From the NCBI RefSeq assembly GCF_017305435.1, contig NZ_JAFKIP010000002.1:310001-374000 (forward strand): a stretch of DNA of 64,000 bases, written 5' to 3'. The first letter of the stretch is position 1; the number at the start of each line of letters is the position of its first letter. The position numbers were made by a program, and so were the translations under genes. Shown here in pieces: positions 1-9,735 of this stretch. Under the pieces are notes generated by a model. That model made no database searches. It saw nothing but the letters and a program-made list of their open reading frames with translations, and was not told the origin of the DNA. This stretch comes from Microbacterium sp. Lineage in GTDB: Bacteria > Actinomycetota > Actinomycetes > Actinomycetales > Microbacteriaceae.

Positions 1-653
1 AGGCCTACGCCTTCCGGGGGCGCCCCGTCTGGGTCGAGGGATACCCGCGCAACGACGCGCTCGTCTCGGGGTCGTCGGGCGCCGTGCGCGCGGGGCTCGG
101 GATCGCGCGCGACGAGCGCGTCATCCTGTACGCGCCGACCTGGCGAGACGATCGCGACGAGATCGTCGACCATCTCGATCTGGAGCGCCTCGCGGCGGAG
201 ACGGGGGCAGTCGTCCTCGTGCGCGGTCATTCGCGCACGCTCGTGCCCGGCAGTGACATCCGCGGTTCGCGCGTCGTGGATGTCACGGCCTACCCCGATG
301 TCTCTGACCTCCTGCTCGCTGCCGACGCTCTCGTCACGGACTACTCGTCGGTGATGTTCGATTTCACCGCCACCGGGAAGCCGATCTTCTTCTTCACGCC
401 CGACCTCGAGCACTATCGCGAGGATCTGCGCGGGTTCTACTTCGACCTCGCTGCGCACGCGCCCGGCCCCCTGTCGACGACGCAGGCGCAGTTGACCGAC
501 GCGCTCGTCGCCGGCGGGCTCGCGGAGGTTCCGGCGGGGTACGCCGATCGCTACCGGCGGTGGCGCGAGCGCTTCAACGCGCGCGATGACGGGCATGCCG
601 CCGAGCGGGTCGTCGCGCGCATCCTGGATCAGGGCTACATCGATCGCGCGTGA
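1..653 (+). CDS. CDP-glycerol glycerophosphotransferase family protein (3' part)
   Basis: The left edge cuts this gene; the open frame runs from base 3 to the TGA at 651-653. The visible part is the C-terminal half of a TagB/TagF-type enzyme, which transfers glycerol phosphate from CDP-glycerol onto wall polymers at the inner face of the membrane. Family signatures are visible: a GYPRND motif near the edge, LYAPTWRD, and TDYSSVMFDF near the C-terminus (nucleotide and phosphate binding in this family). A second family member at 1876 and a GT2 gene between them indicate a teichoic-acid-like wall polymer locus. The acceptor cannot be told from sequence. Confidence 0.88.
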   Translation, partial: AYAFRGRPVWVEGYPRNDALVSGSSGAVRAGLGIARDERVILYAPTWRDDRDEIVDHLDLERLAAETGAVVLVRGHSRTLVPGSDIRGSRVVDVTAYPDVSDLLLAADALVTDYSSVMFDFTATGKPIFFFTPDLEHYREDLRGFYFDLAAHAPGPLSTTQAQLTDALVAGGLAEVPAGYADRYRRWRERFNARDDGHAAERVVARILDQGYIDRA

Positions 654-665
654 GAACGCGCGCCG

Positions 666-1784
666 CTAGGGCAGCGGCGTGTTGCGGCTGAGCCTGGACG
701 TGTCGATGTTCTCCCGCGCGCCGCGCGCCGCGCCCACGAGGAATCCGGCCCCCCACGCCAAGTGCATCGACGGGATCACGACGAGTGCCCACAGCCGTTC
801 ACGCCAGCCCGGCCCCGCGTGCGCGCTCGCGGCGTACAGCGCGACGAGCACGATGTAGGCGACGAGCGGGAGATAGACGACGGATGCCAGGGCGGCCGCG
901 ATGCCGGACAGGATGCCGGTGAGCTGCAGCACGGCGACGACGAGGGCGAGCACCGTGAGGGCGACGAGGGCGGGCGGCGCGAAGAACCGCACCGAGTTGC
1001 GCCGCCCGTAGCGGCGCACGAGCTCGCCGCGCCAGGTGCCGGTCGAGCGGAATTGGCGCACGAGGCTCGTCCATCTCTCGCGCGGCCAATACGTCACGGC
1101 GAGCGCCGGATCGAACCACACGCGATATCCCGCGCGCCGGATGCGCAGGTTCAGCTCCCAGTCCTCGCCGCGGCGGATGGATTCGTCGAAGCCGCCCACG
1201 TCGCCGAGCACGGCCCGCCGGAGGACGCCGAGATACGCGGATTCGGCGGGGCCCGCGGCTCCGCCCGAATGGTAGGCACCGCCGCCGAGGCCGATGCGGG
1301 AGTTGTACGCGCGTGCGACAGCGCGCTGGAACGGCGTGCGCCCTTCGGCGCGCATCACTCCGCCGACGTTGGCGGCGCGCTCGCGCGCGAGGGTCGTCAT
1401 CGCCTGGCGGACGTAGCCCGGTTCGAGCGCCGAGTGCGCGTCGACTCGGACGATCGTCGGGTGGCGGGATGCCGCGACGGCGAGGTTCAGCGCGACGGGG
1501 ATGTCGGCGGCCGGGTTCGGGATGAGGCGGATGCGCGGATCCGCGGCAGCGAGTTCGCGCGCGATCGCGTCCGTGGCATCCGTCGACGGTCCGAGCGCGA
1601 GGATCAGCTCCGCCGGCCCGTCGACCTCCTGCTGCAGGACGCTGGCCACCGCGGTGCGCAGGTAGCGTTCCTCGTTGAGGACGGGCATGACGAAGCTCAC
1701 CCCGGCGCCGGGCGGCGGGACGGGGGCGTCGCGCGGTGTGCGCGGGCCGCCGTGGGCGTGCGCTCCGGGGGCGACGTCGTGCAT
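666..1784 (-). CDS. family 2 glycosyltransferase with C-terminal membrane segments
   Basis: 372 aa. A GT-A fold starts near residue 29 (VSFVMPVLNEERYL, the classic GT2 nucleotide-sugar binding start), with an RVDAHS acidic motif about 85 residues later and RRGEDWELN (the ED acceptor/catalytic motif) further on. The last 100 residues are hydrophobic with two or three membrane segments, as in ExoA-like membrane-anchored transferases. It lies convergent to the upstream wall polymer gene (12-bp gap) and divergent from the next one, so it probably adds a sugar to the same polymer or its linkage unit. Sugar specificity cannot be read. The first ~25 residues are low complexity, so the true start could be slightly downstream. 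Confidence 0.85.
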   Translation of the reverse strand: MHDVAPGAHAHGGPRTPRDAPVPPPGAGVSFVMPVLNEERYLRTAVASVLQQEVDGPAELILALGPSTDATDAIARELAAADPRIRLIPNPAADIPVALNLAVAASRHPTIVRVDAHSALEPGYVRQAMTTLARERAANVGGVMRAEGRTPFQRAVARAYNSRIGLGGGAYHSGGAAGPAESAYLGVLRRAVLGDVGGFDESIRRGEDWELNLRIRRAGYRVWFDPALAVTYWPRERWTSLVRQFRSTGTWRGELVRRYGRRNSVRFFAPPALVALTVLALVVAVLQLTGILSGIAAALASVVYLPLVAYIVLVALYAASAHAGPGWRERLWALVVIPSMHLAWGAGFLVGAARGARENIDTSRLSRNTPLP

Positions 1785-1875
1785 CCGTCGATCATGTCAT
1801 GCCGTCACGGACCGCGGAGCCGGGCCGCAGACGCGGACCGCGGAGCCGGGCTGAGTGCCCGTCTAGGCTGGGCGG

Positions 1876-3147
1876 ATGGGAATCCTCTCCGACGCGCGCA
1901 AGGGGTTCGCCCTCGCCCGGCGGGCTCTCCGTGCTCGCACCGCCGTCCGAGACGTGCGCGCTGCGCTCCTCCGGCAGGGGCCCGTCGACCCCGGGCGATT
2001 CCCGGTCGCGGTGTACTTCGCCGACGGCGAGGTCAACATGTACCAGATGCGCCAGTGGTACAAGCCGCTCGCGCATCTTGCGCGCACGTGGCCCGTCGTC
2101 GTCCTCGCGCGCAACGCCACCGGAGCGCGCATGCTGCTGCGCGACGGTGAGCTGCCCGTCGTGTACGTACCCACCGTGCGCGACCTCGAAGAGGCCGTCG
2201 CCGAGCACGACATCCGGGTCGTGCTGTACGTCAACCAGAACACCCGGAACTTCCAGATGTTCCGCTACGGGCGACGCTGGCACGTGTTCATCAATCACGG
2301 CGAGTCCGACAAGATGTACATGACGACGAACCAGTTCAAGGCGTATGACTATGCCCTGATCGCGGGGGACGCCGCCCGCGAGCGCCTCCGCCGCGTGCTG
2401 TGGGACTACGACCTCGACGCGCGCACGATCGAGGTCGGCCGGCCGCAGGCCGACTACTACTCGGGCACGCTCCCGTACACCCCCGACGAGCGCACCGTCG
2501 TGCTCTACGCTCCGACGTGGGAAGGCGATCGTCCCTCGGCCCACTACGGGTCCGTGCGCACGCATGGGGAGGCGCTCGCCGCCGCCGTGCTCGCTTCGCC
2601 GACGCACCGCCTCCTCTATCGTCCGCACCCGCGTTCGGGGGTCGTGGACCCCGAGTACGGCGCCGCGAATCAGCGCATCATCGCCGCGATCGCCGCCGCC
2701 AACGCCGCCGACGGCGCGGCGTCTCACGTCTACGACGACGGGCCCGACCTCGGCTGGCAGCTCGCCGCAGCCGATCTCGCCGTCGTCGACATCTCCGCGA
2801 TGGTCTACGACCGCCTCGCGGCGGACCGCCCGCTCCTCGTGACCCGCCCGGTCGATCCGGAGGCGCTCGTCGACACACACGGGTACCTGTCGGATGCCGA
2901 GTGGCTGAGCGCCGCGGCATCCGAGCACTTCCTCGACGAGGCCGATCGGGTGCTCTCCGACCCCGACGCGTCGCGCGCGCTCGCGCGCTGGGTGCACCAC
3001 TACTTCGGGGACACGGCGCCGGGAGCGGCGACCGCCCGCTTCGAAGCGGCGATCGGCACCCTCATGGCTCGATGGGATGCGTGGCATGGCGCGTCAACCG
3101 AGGACGTGGCGGACGAGCCGGATGACGACGAGGCCGACGACGACTGA
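1876..3147 (+). CDS. CDP-glycerol glycerophosphotransferase family protein
   Basis: 423 aa. C-terminal TagB/TagF-like domain with VLYAPTWEGD near residue 212 and a LLYRPHP motif; the terminal TDYSS motif of the family is replaced by VVDISAMVYD, a common variant. The N-terminal half, which carries INHGESDK, is the family's other Rossmann lobe. The C-terminus is an acidic tail rich in Asp and Glu. It is the second family member in 3 kb, so the locus probably polymerises or primes a polyol-phosphate wall polymer. A TAGGCT hexamer ends 6 nt before the ATG and no clear Shine-Dalgarno is present, so the transcript is probably leaderless. Confidence 0.86.
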   Translation: MGILSDARKGFALARRALRARTAVRDVRAALLRQGPVDPGRFPVAVYFADGEVNMYQMRQWYKPLAHLARTWPVVVLARNATGARMLLRDGELPVVYVPTVRDLEEAVAEHDIRVVLYVNQNTRNFQMFRYGRRWHVFINHGESDKMYMTTNQFKAYDYALIAGDAARERLRRVLWDYDLDARTIEVGRPQADYYSGTLPYTPDERTVVLYAPTWEGDRPSAHYGSVRTHGEALAAAVLASPTHRLLYRPHPRSGVVDPEYGAANQRIIAAIAAANAADGAASHVYDDGPDLGWQLAAADLAVVDISAMVYDRLAADRPLLVTRPVDPEALVDTHGYLSDAEWLSAAASEHFLDEADRVLSDPDASRALARWVHHYFGDTAPGAATARFEAAIGTLMARWDAWHGASTEDVADEPDDDEADDD

Positions 3148-3150
3148 GGC

Positions 3151-4527
3151 TCACTCGCCGACGAGGCGCTCGATCGCGCGGAGCGGTATGGCGAGCCACG
3201 CGGGGCGATATCGCGCCTCGTAGATGGCCTCGTAGACGGCCTTGTCGAGCTCGAGCGCATCGAGGAGAGCGCCGAGTGGCTCCGATCCCGCAGTGGCCCC
3301 GTACCCCGCGAGGAACGCCGCGCGCGCGTGCGCGGCCCACGCGTTCACCGCCCGGGAATCCGCACCCCCTCCCGCGGCCGCGCGCTCCTGGACGAGGGCG
3401 CCGGCGACGTAGTCGAACGATCGGAGCATGCCGGCGATGTCGCGGAGCGCGAGGTCGGGCGCCCGCCGCTCGCTCATCGGCCGCATCGGCTCGCCCTCGA
3501 AGTCGAGCAGCACCCAGCCGCGCCCGGGCGCGTGCAGGACCTGCCCCAGGTGGTAGTCGCCGTGGATGCGCTGCAGCGGAGGCCACGGGGCGGATGCCGC
3601 GGCGTCGTAGCGTGCGGCGATCCGATCACGATGCGGGCGGAGCGCCGGAACCTCGTCGAGAGCGATCGCGAGCCGCCGGTGCCACGCACCCGCGATGGCG
3701 GCGCGCGCGTCGGGGTCGGCGTCCGGGGCGGGAAACAGACGCGCGAGGTCGAGGTGGACGTCGGCGGTGGCGCGGCCCAGGGCGTCGGCCTCATCCTGGA
3801 AGCTCTCGCCTGCAGCCGCGGCGCGCAGCGCGACGCGCCACGCGTCCTCCACACCCGGGAGGAACTCCTGCGCGAAGGCGAGGGGGCCGGACGCCGTGCG
3901 TCCGTCGTCGTCCGGGCTCGTCCAGGTGCCGTCCCACGAGCCGACCGCCGCCGGCACATGCGGCGATCCGGCCGCCGCGAGCGTGCACTGCAGTTCGATG
4001 TCCGGATTCGTCCCCTCGTCGAGGCGACGGTAGACCTTGCAGATGACGGGCGCCGCCGACGGGCGCGAGTAGATCACCGAGGTGTTCGACTGCTCTCCGC
4101 GGAGGACCTCCGCGCGGACTCCCTCCGCATCGATGCCCACGGCGCGTCCGAGCACGCCGGTGTAGGCGGAGTCGAAGGGGCCGTCGGTGACGATGCGGCC
4201 GTCGGGCAGCGTCCCGATGACGACGGCGTCCGCGGTCGACGGCCCGCCGCGGACGACGACGGGGACCTGGTACACCAGCGCCCGCGATGGCGCGTCGTCG
4301 GCGACGGCGTAGACGTGCACCGCGATATCCCCGACATCCGCGGCATCGGCGACATCCACGTCGCGCGCGTCGTCTTGCCCGGCGAGCGGGATGTCGGCGA
4401 GGAGGCGCAGCCGCGGCGGCACCGGGCCCGCGGAGTACCAGCGCTGCTGCGGAAGCCACTCCTCCAGGAGCTCGAGCAGAGCGTGCGCCGATGACATGCG
4501 TCGAGAGTAGTCCCTCGGCGCGCTCAC
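3151..4527 (-). CDS. maltokinase-like phosphotransferase
   Basis: 458 aa from a GTG at 4527, or 448 aa from an ATG at 4497. The N-terminal cap (LPQQRWYS) and the C-terminal aminoglycoside-phosphotransferase-like kinase core (RIHGDYHLGQVL, the Brenner catalytic loop; LLDFEGEP, the metal-binding DFE) match actinobacterial maltokinases (Mak/Pep2), which phosphorylate maltose to maltose-1-phosphate for GlgE alpha-glucan synthesis. No glgE, treS or glgB neighbour is in view, so the pathway role rests on family resemblance only. The GTG start overlaps the stop of the upstream small membrane gene by GTGA, which suggests translational coupling; the ATG has GAGGGA about 13 nt upstream. Confidence 0.8.
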   Translation of the reverse strand: MSAPRDYSRRMSSAHALLELLEEWLPQQRWYSAGPVPPRLRLLADIPLAGQDDARDVDVADAADVGDIAVHVYAVADDAPSRALVYQVPVVVRGGPSTADAVVIGTLPDGRIVTDGPFDSAYTGVLGRAVGIDAEGVRAEVLRGEQSNTSVIYSRPSAAPVICKVYRRLDEGTNPDIELQCTLAAAGSPHVPAAVGSWDGTWTSPDDDGRTASGPLAFAQEFLPGVEDAWRVALRAAAAGESFQDEADALGRATADVHLDLARLFPAPDADPDARAAIAGAWHRRLAIALDEVPALRPHRDRIAARYDAAASAPWPPLQRIHGDYHLGQVLHAPGRGWVLLDFEGEPMRPMSERRAPDLALRDIAGMLRSFDYVAGALVQERAAAGGGADSRAVNAWAAHARAAFLAGYGATAGSEPLGALLDALELDKAVYEAIYEARYRPAWLAIPLRAIERLVGE

Positions 4528-4745
4528 GCCCCCGTGGTGAGCGCGATGATCGCGACGATCGCCGACACGGCGGCCAGGAGCAGCGCGACGCCGATCAGCA
4601 CGGCGTGCACGACGAGGAAGCGCGTGGGGCGGCCCTGCTCGTCGCGGGCGCGGGCGTCGCGCGAGACGCGCGCGTAGAACCGCGGCCAGACGACGACGTT
4701 GTACGCGGCGTTGACCAGGAGCAGGGCGGAAAGGAGCGCGATCAC
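4524..4745 (-). CDS. SCO4848-type small membrane protein
   Basis: 73 aa from a GTG start. Two hydrophobic segments (about residues 1-20 and 45-70) flank a charged loop (FYARVSRDARARDEQG). The arrangement and the LVNAAYNVVVWPRF segment resemble the actinobacterial SCO4848 family of unknown function. It overlaps the maltokinase-like gene by 4 nt, so the two are probably co-transcribed. No function can be assigned. Confidence 0.72.
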   Translation of the reverse strand: MIALLSALLLVNAAYNVVVWPRFYARVSRDARARDEQGRPTRFLVVHAVLIGVALLLAAVSAIVAIIALTTGA

Positions 4746-4754
4746 CCCTCGAGC

Positions 4755-4937
4755 CTACGCGTCCGACTGCGGAGCCAGCGGGATCTCGATGCTGCCGACC
4801 CCGGTGAGCCCGAAGGGGTCGATCGTGACTTCGGACGCAGGCGGGAGGACTTCACCGGGGGTGCGCTCCTCCCACGGCTCGGCGGGCAGACCCGCCCACT
4901 CCGACGGCTCTTCGGGGCGGCTCTGGAAGATTCCCAT
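4755..4937 (-). CDS. short hypothetical protein (60 aa)
   Basis: 60 aa from the ATG at 4937. It begins MGIFQSRPEEPSEWAGLPAEPWEE, is acidic and proline-rich, and has no membrane segment or recognised domain. It sits 9 bp upstream of the small membrane protein gene and 5 bp after the next gene on the same strand, so it is part of a leftward mini-operon. I chose this ATG because upstream codons in this frame are arginine-rich shadow sequence of the neighbouring gene. Confidence 0.68.
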   Translation of the reverse strand: MGIFQSRPEEPSEWAGLPAEPWEERTPGEVLPPASEVTIDPFGLTGVGSIEIPLAPQSDA

Positions 4938-4942
4938 GCACC

Positions 4943-5872
4943 CTATTCTGCGCCGTCGGGGCGGGGGTCGTCGGGGTGGCGGTCGCGGCGCGGCCGCGGA
5001 GCGCGCGTCACGGCACCGGCGACGCGTCGCGTCCCTGCGCCGATCGAGGTTCCGATCGACGCGCCCGCGCGACGGACGACGCCGAACGCGGTCGCCTCCA
5101 TCGTCGCGGCGCCGGGGCGCGGTTCGAGCTCGGGCGGGTACTGTTGGGGCGGGACGCCGAACGCGCGTCGTGATCCGACGACGACCCGGCGGCCCAGCAG
5201 GTGATTGCCCGTGCCGCCGACCGCCGCGCCGATTCCGAACGGCAGCGCCTTGCCGAGGACGGATGCGCTGCCCCGCGCCGCGAACTGTCGCACGAACGCG
5301 GACTTCAGCCGGTCCACCAGCGGCCCGACGGCGGCCCGGGGGAGCGACTTCGTGATGAGCTCCCCCCAATATGCCGAGCGCGGCACGCCCTTCCCGGCGA
5401 GCTGCTGTCCGAGCTGGCCGACGAGATCGACGCCCTCCTTGCCGAGCATGAGGGTGAGGACGAGCGCGCGCGCCCGATCGGGATTGTCCACCGGGATGCC
5501 GTGCAGCTCGGCGAGTGATTGTGCGAACAGTGCCGTGGCATCCAGGAAGCCGAGCGTCTCGACGCCCGAGAGCGCCAACGTCACTCCCGTGCCGATGCCC
5601 GGTACGACGGCGGTCGCACCGACGGCGGCGCCACCCGTCGTCACCGCCGCGAGGTAGCGACGCTCCAACATCCGCACGATCTCCGCCGTCGTGGCATCCG
5701 GATGCCGGAGGCGGATGCTGCGCAGATGCGCGACGACGGCGGGGCGCTGCACGCGCAGGACGCCGTCGAGCGCCCGGATCGTGCGCGGGTGCTCCGCTGA
5801 ACCGGGCGGTGGCAGCCCGCCATCCCAGGGGGCGTCGTCGGGCATCGAGTGGATGCGGTGGACCTTGGCCAT
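4943..5872 (-). CDS. EcsC-like membrane-associated protein (tentative)
   Basis: 309 aa. The middle (about residues 70-220) has a glycine-rich amphipathic stretch (GGAAVGATAVVPGIGTG) followed by LALSGVETLGFLDATALFAQSLAELHG, reminiscent of EcsC-family proteins that associate with membranes. The tail (residues 245-309) is basic and low complexity. No catalytic motif is visible. It is the first gene of a leftward run with the 60-aa protein, the SCO4848-like protein and the maltokinase-like gene. The family call is tentative. Confidence 0.68.
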   Translation of the reverse strand: MAKVHRIHSMPDDAPWDGGLPPPGSAEHPRTIRALDGVLRVQRPAVVAHLRSIRLRHPDATTAEIVRMLERRYLAAVTTGGAAVGATAVVPGIGTGVTLALSGVETLGFLDATALFAQSLAELHGIPVDNPDRARALVLTLMLGKEGVDLVGQLGQQLAGKGVPRSAYWGELITKSLPRAAVGPLVDRLKSAFVRQFAARGSASVLGKALPFGIGAAVGGTGNHLLGRRVVVGSRRAFGVPPQQYPPELEPRPGAATMEATAFGVVRRAGASIGTSIGAGTRRVAGAVTRAPRPRRDRHPDDPRPDGAE

Positions 5873-5917
5873 GTCACCCTCGATCGTAAGCGCCGTCGCC
5901 GGCGCAGGGGAGGAGGG

Positions 5918-6610
5918 TCAGACGAACTGGTTGGCGCGCTCGAGGTCTTCCGCGAAGTCGACCTCGACGGCGTACAGGTCGGAGATGTCGAGCGGCTCGA
6001 GCAGCAGACCGTTCTCCGCGATGGCCAGTTCCAGACCGCGCTCGAAGTAGTCCTGGTCGTCCACGCGCCCGAGCTGCGCGATGAGGGCGCGTTTGTGGGC
6101 GGAGGAGATGTAGTTGATGCCGACGGCCTCGCCGATGCCCCCCACGACGGTCTTCGAGAGCTCCTTGATGTAGCCCTCCGCCGTGACGGTGTACTTGACC
6201 TCTTCGTCGCTCACTCGCGCCGTGTTGACGGTCACGAAGGACTGGTCCCGTTCGATGAGCATGCTCGCGCGGCCGAGGACACGCGGGTCGAAGACGACAT
6301 CGCCGTTCATCCAGAGCACGCCGCCCCTGCCCGTCGCCTTGAGAGCACGCAGCAGGCTCTTGGAGGTGTTGGTCTGGTCGTAGCGATCGTTGTGGACGTA
6401 CTCGACGTGCGGGAACGCGTCGATGATCGTCTCTGCGCGGTAGCCGACGACGGTCGTGATGCGCGCCTGCGAACCGAACGCGGCGCGGATGTTGTCGTGC
6501 TGCTGGCGCATGATGCTGCGCCCGTCGCTGAGTTCGGTCAGGGGCTTGGGCAGGCTACGGCCGAGACGCGATCCCATGCCGGCGGCGAGGATGACGGTCT
6601 GAAGGGTCAA
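5918..6610 (-). CDS. LicC-like sugar/choline-phosphate nucleotidyltransferase
   Basis: 230 aa from a TTG at 6610. The TTG is preferred over an upstream in-frame ATG (6658) because AGGAG sits about 6 nt before it and the protein then starts directly at the nucleotide-binding motif (TVILAAGMGSRLG). A Rossmann nucleotidyltransferase with LPKPL, VVGYRAE, YDQTNTSKSLL and WMNGDVVFD motifs. The TNTSKSLL segment resembles LicC-type phosphocholine or polyol-phosphate cytidylyltransferases rather than hexose-1-phosphate enzymes. With two CDP-glycerol-dependent transferases 3-6 kb away it could supply a CDP-alcohol or decorate a wall polymer. The substrate is inference. Confidence 0.76.
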   Translation of the reverse strand: MTLQTVILAAGMGSRLGRSLPKPLTELSDGRSIMRQQHDNIRAAFGSQARITTVVGYRAETIIDAFPHVEYVHNDRYDQTNTSKSLLRALKATGRGGVLWMNGDVVFDPRVLGRASMLIERDQSFVTVNTARVSDEEVKYTVTAEGYIKELSKTVVGGIGEAVGINYISSAHKRALIAQLGRVDDQDYFERGLELAIAENGLLLEPLDISDLYAVEVDFAEDLERANQFV

Positions 6611-6806
6611 GGGGTGCTCCTGGAGGTTCTGTTCACGATCTGTTCGACGTGTGGACACTCCTGTGTGCCGCCCGCCATGGTATCGGAGGCGCCTGAAAGA
6701 CCGCAGGAAGAGGCCGGTCCGTTGCCTTTTCGTGATCTTTACGCTACGTCACGGCAGCGGTGTGAAAGGCACCGCGCCTGAGGGCCGCGCTTGCTAGGTT
6801 GGACGC

Positions 6807-8135
6807 GTGACCGCCTCTCTGCCGCTCCCTGAGAACGACCCGGGCGAGCCTGCCGTCGCGGTCCCTCCGCTGCCGACGCAGAGCGCGGAGGATGCCGCGG
6901 CGGCACCGCCCGCACCGCCCACTGCCCGGCCGCCGCGCGCTCCGCGCAAACCGCGTAAGCGGCCTGCGACCGCGACGCGCATCGCCGCGGTCGATGCGCC
7001 GCCCGCCCCCGTCACGCCCCCGCCGCCCACGGTGCCTGCCGCCGTCGCTGCCGCCGAGCGCGCGACGCATGCCCCGGTGGACGCCGAGGCGGAGTCCGCA
7101 GTCATCCCGGTGTCAGAACCCGAGGTGGTCCCGGAGCCGCTGCCGGAGCCCGAGGTCGTTCCGGATTCCGAGCCCGAGGTGGCCCCGGAGCCCGAGCCCG
7201 AGGTCGTGGTGGATCCCGAATCGGAGCCGGAGCCCGAGCCGGAACCTGAAGTGATCCCGGAGCCCGAGCCCGAGCCCGAGCCCGAAGTGATCCCGGAGCC
7301 GGAGAGCGCGCCGGAATCCGACGCCGCACTCGACGTCGACATCGACATCGCGCTCGACCTCGACATCGATGCCGCGGTGCCCGCGCTGCGCGTGCGAGGA
7401 CTGCGCAAGTCGTTCGGTCAGACGCGCGCCGTGGATGCCGTCGACCTCACGATCCCGCCCGGCACCTTCTACGGCATCGTCGGCCCCAACGGCGCGGGGA
7501 AGACGACGACGCTCTCGATGATCGCGGGACTCCTGCGTGCCGACGACGGCACGGTCGAGATCGCCGGCATCGACCTCGCGGCGGACCCGGCGCGCGCGAA
7601 GCGGCAGATGGGCATCCTGCCCGATCGACTCCGGACCTTCGACCGGCTCACTGGTCGTCAGCTCCTGCACTACTACGGGGTGCTGCGCGGCTTGTCGTCG
7701 TCGCTCGTCGAATCGCGCACGGCCGACCTCGCCCGCGCGTTCGACCTCACCGACGCCCTCGGCCGCAAGGTGTCGGACTACTCGACCGGCATGACGAAGA
7801 AGCTCATGCTGGCCGGCGCGATGATCCACTCACCGAGGCTGCTCGTGCTCGACGAGCCGTTCGAGTCCGTGGACCCGGTGTCCTCGGCGGTCATCCTCGA
7901 CATCCTCTCCGCGTACGTCGCTCACGGCGGAACCGTCGTCCTCTCCAGCCACGGCATGGATCTCGTCGAGCGCGTGTGCAACGGCGTCGCGGTGATCGTC
8001 GCCGGGCGGGTGCTGGCGTCGGGCACGGTCGACGAGGTGCGCGGGGAGCGTACACTCGAGCAGCGCTTCCTGGAGCTCGCGGGCGGTCTCACCGACGTGG
8101 AAGGCCTGGAGTGGTTGCACACGTTCTCCGACTGA
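6807..8135 (+). CDS. ABC transporter ATPase with long acidic Pro/Glu N-terminal extension
   Basis: 442 aa from a GTG. Residues 195-430 form an ABC ATPase domain: Walker A GPNGAGKT at 226-233, signature YSTGM at 325-329 (degenerate from LSGGQ) and Walker B LLVLDE at 345-350. Residues 1-100 are Ala/Pro-rich and basic in places; residues 102-168 are a run of [10 protein letters not shown] units; residues 172-190 alternate Asp with hydrophobic residues. The extension is unusual for an ABC subunit. The permease gene starts inside its 3' end, so the pair form one transporter. TAGGTT ends 6 nt before the GTG with no Shine-Dalgarno, consistent with a leaderless transcript. Confidence 0.88.
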   Translation: MTASLPLPENDPGEPAVAVPPLPTQSAEDAAAAPPAPPTARPPRAPRKPRKRPATATRIAAVDAPPAPVTPPPPTVPAAVAAAERATHAPVDAEAESAVIPVSEPEVVPEPLPEPEVVPDSEPEVAPEPEPEVVVDPESEPEPEPEPEVIPEPEPEPEPEVIPEPESAPESDAALDVDIDIALDLDIDAAVPALRVRGLRKSFGQTRAVDAVDLTIPPGTFYGIVGPNGAGKTTTLSMIAGLLRADDGTVEIAGIDLAADPARAKRQMGILPDRLRTFDRLTGRQLLHYYGVLRGLSSSLVESRTADLARAFDLTDALGRKVSDYSTGMTKKLMLAGAMIHSPRLLVLDEPFESVDPVSSAVILDILSAYVAHGGTVVLSSHGMDLVERVCNGVAVIVAGRVLASGTVDEVRGERTLEQRFLELAGGLTDVEGLEWLHTFSD

Positions 8136-9667
8136 GGCTCGATCTGCTCCTCGGTGCGCTGCGTGGTGATGCCGCGCACACGATCCGACGCATCATCGGG
8201 CTCGGCGTCCTCGTCGCCGTGCTCGTCGGGGTCTTCCTGGGCGCGGCGCGCCTGCACGCCGTCGATGCCGATGTCGCTCAGGCGGTGACGGTCGTCGCGG
8301 GCTCCGCGCTGACTCTCGGTTTCTTCATCGGCCCCCTCGTCGGCGGATTCGACGACCAACTGGATCCGCGTCGCTTCGCCGTGTTCGGCGCATCGCCGGT
8401 GCGTGTGGCGGGCGCGACCTTCGTCGCGAGCATCATCAGCCTTCCGGTCCTCGCCCTCGTGGCCGTCGCTGTCGCGGTGGGTGGCATCTGGCGCGCGCAG
8501 GGCGCCCCGGCGGCGATCGTCGTATGCGCGATGGTGCTGACCGTCCTCACGTGCATGCTCGCCGCGAAGACGGCTCTCGCGGTCGGCGCGCTCGTGCTGC
8601 GCGAGCGTCGGTCACGCGAGCTCAGCGGGCTGTTCATCGTGGCGATCGTGGTCGTCGCGATGCCGGTCGCGGTGTTCTTCGTCTCCCTCGAATGGCGGGG
8701 CGCCGTCCCGTCGGCGCTCGCGGAGGCGGTGCGCATCCTCGCGCTCACGCCGCTCGGCGCTGCGTGGGCGATCCCGGGGGCTGCGCTGTCCGGTTCCGCA
8801 GCCGCCGAGATCGTCGTCGCGGTCCTCACCGTGCTCGCTCTCGGCGCGGTCTGGTTCGCGCTCGTGCGGCTCCTCCTCACCACGACGGAGCGCCCCGGGT
8901 CGGGCCGCGAGCGGGCGGGGCTCGGCTGGTTCGCGTTGACGCCCAGCACGCCGGGTGGCGGGATCGCCGCGCGGAGCCTCCTCTACTGGCTGCGGGACCC
9001 GCGCTACGTCGTCAACCTCGTCATCGTGCCGGTCGCCGCGGGGGTCGTGGTCGCGCCGCTCCTGCTCGTCGGCGTCCCCGTCGAGTACGTCGCCCTCGTC
9101 CCGGCCCCGCTCATGGCCCTCTTCTTCGGCTGGCTCGCGCACAACGACCTCGCGTACGACTCGACGGCCCTGTGGATGCACGTGGCATCCGCTGTCCGCG
9201 GCTCATCCGATCGCGTCGGGCGCCTCGTCCCGGTCCTCCTTGTCGGCACGGCCGCGCTCGCCGTATCGATACCGCTCCTGGTGTCCCTGCACGGACGATG
9301 GGCGATCCTCCCGGCGATGGCGGGCGTGTGCGTGAGCCTCTTCCTCTGCGGGATGGGGCTGTCGTCGCTGTCGTCGGTCGTCGCGCCCTACCCGGTGTCG
9401 CGGCCCGGCGACAGCCCGTTCCAGCAGCCGCAGCGCACCGGAGGAGGGCTCGCGCAGGGCGTCGTCCTCATCGGCGCGATCGTGCTGAGCGCCCCCGCGC
9501 TGTGGCTCGGCTGGACTGCGCTGATCGGTGATGAGGATGCCGCGTGGGGAGCCCTCTGGGCGGGGATCGCGACGGGTCTCGTCGTCCTCGCGGCCGGCGT
9601 CGCCGGCGGCGGCGCGTACTTCTCCCGTCGCGGCGGCCACCTCATGGAGTTCGTCGAGTCGACGTGA
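8111..9667 (+). CDS. ABC transporter permease
   Basis: 518 aa from GTG 8111, chosen because GGAAGG lies about 6 nt upstream and the protein then begins [15 protein letters not shown]. It overlaps the ATPase gene by 25 nt, indicating translational coupling. It has about ten or more hydrophobic segments with short polar loops and no soluble domain, like single-subunit exporter permeases of the ABC-2 class. The substrate is unknown. Together with the preceding ATPase it probably exports a small molecule or acts on envelope components. Confidence 0.83.
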   Translation: MVAHVLRLRLDLLLGALRGDAAHTIRRIIGLGVLVAVLVGVFLGAARLHAVDADVAQAVTVVAGSALTLGFFIGPLVGGFDDQLDPRRFAVFGASPVRVAGATFVASIISLPVLALVAVAVAVGGIWRAQGAPAAIVVCAMVLTVLTCMLAAKTALAVGALVLRERRSRELSGLFIVAIVVVAMPVAVFFVSLEWRGAVPSALAEAVRILALTPLGAAWAIPGAALSGSAAAEIVVAVLTVLALGAVWFALVRLLLTTTERPGSGRERAGLGWFALTPSTPGGGIAARSLLYWLRDPRYVVNLVIVPVAAGVVVAPLLLVGVPVEYVALVPAPLMALFFGWLAHNDLAYDSTALWMHVASAVRGSSDRVGRLVPVLLVGTAALAVSIPLLVSLHGRWAILPAMAGVCVSLFLCGMGLSSLSSVVAPYPVSRPGDSPFQQPQRTGGGLAQGVVLIGAIVLSAPALWLGWTALIGDEDAAWGALWAGIATGLVVLAAGVAGGGAYFSRRGGHLMEFVEST

Positions 9668-9735
9668 TCCGCTCCCCGTCGTCGGGGTTCCGACGCCCGC
9701 CCCGGCGGGGAAGGTCCTGGGTAGACTCGGATGCC

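Noticed and set aside
7140-7310. Possible CRISPR-like or satellite array in the GAGCCC-rich stretch
   Set aside because: The units are in frame, encode Pro-Glu and have no spacers; it is protein low complexity.
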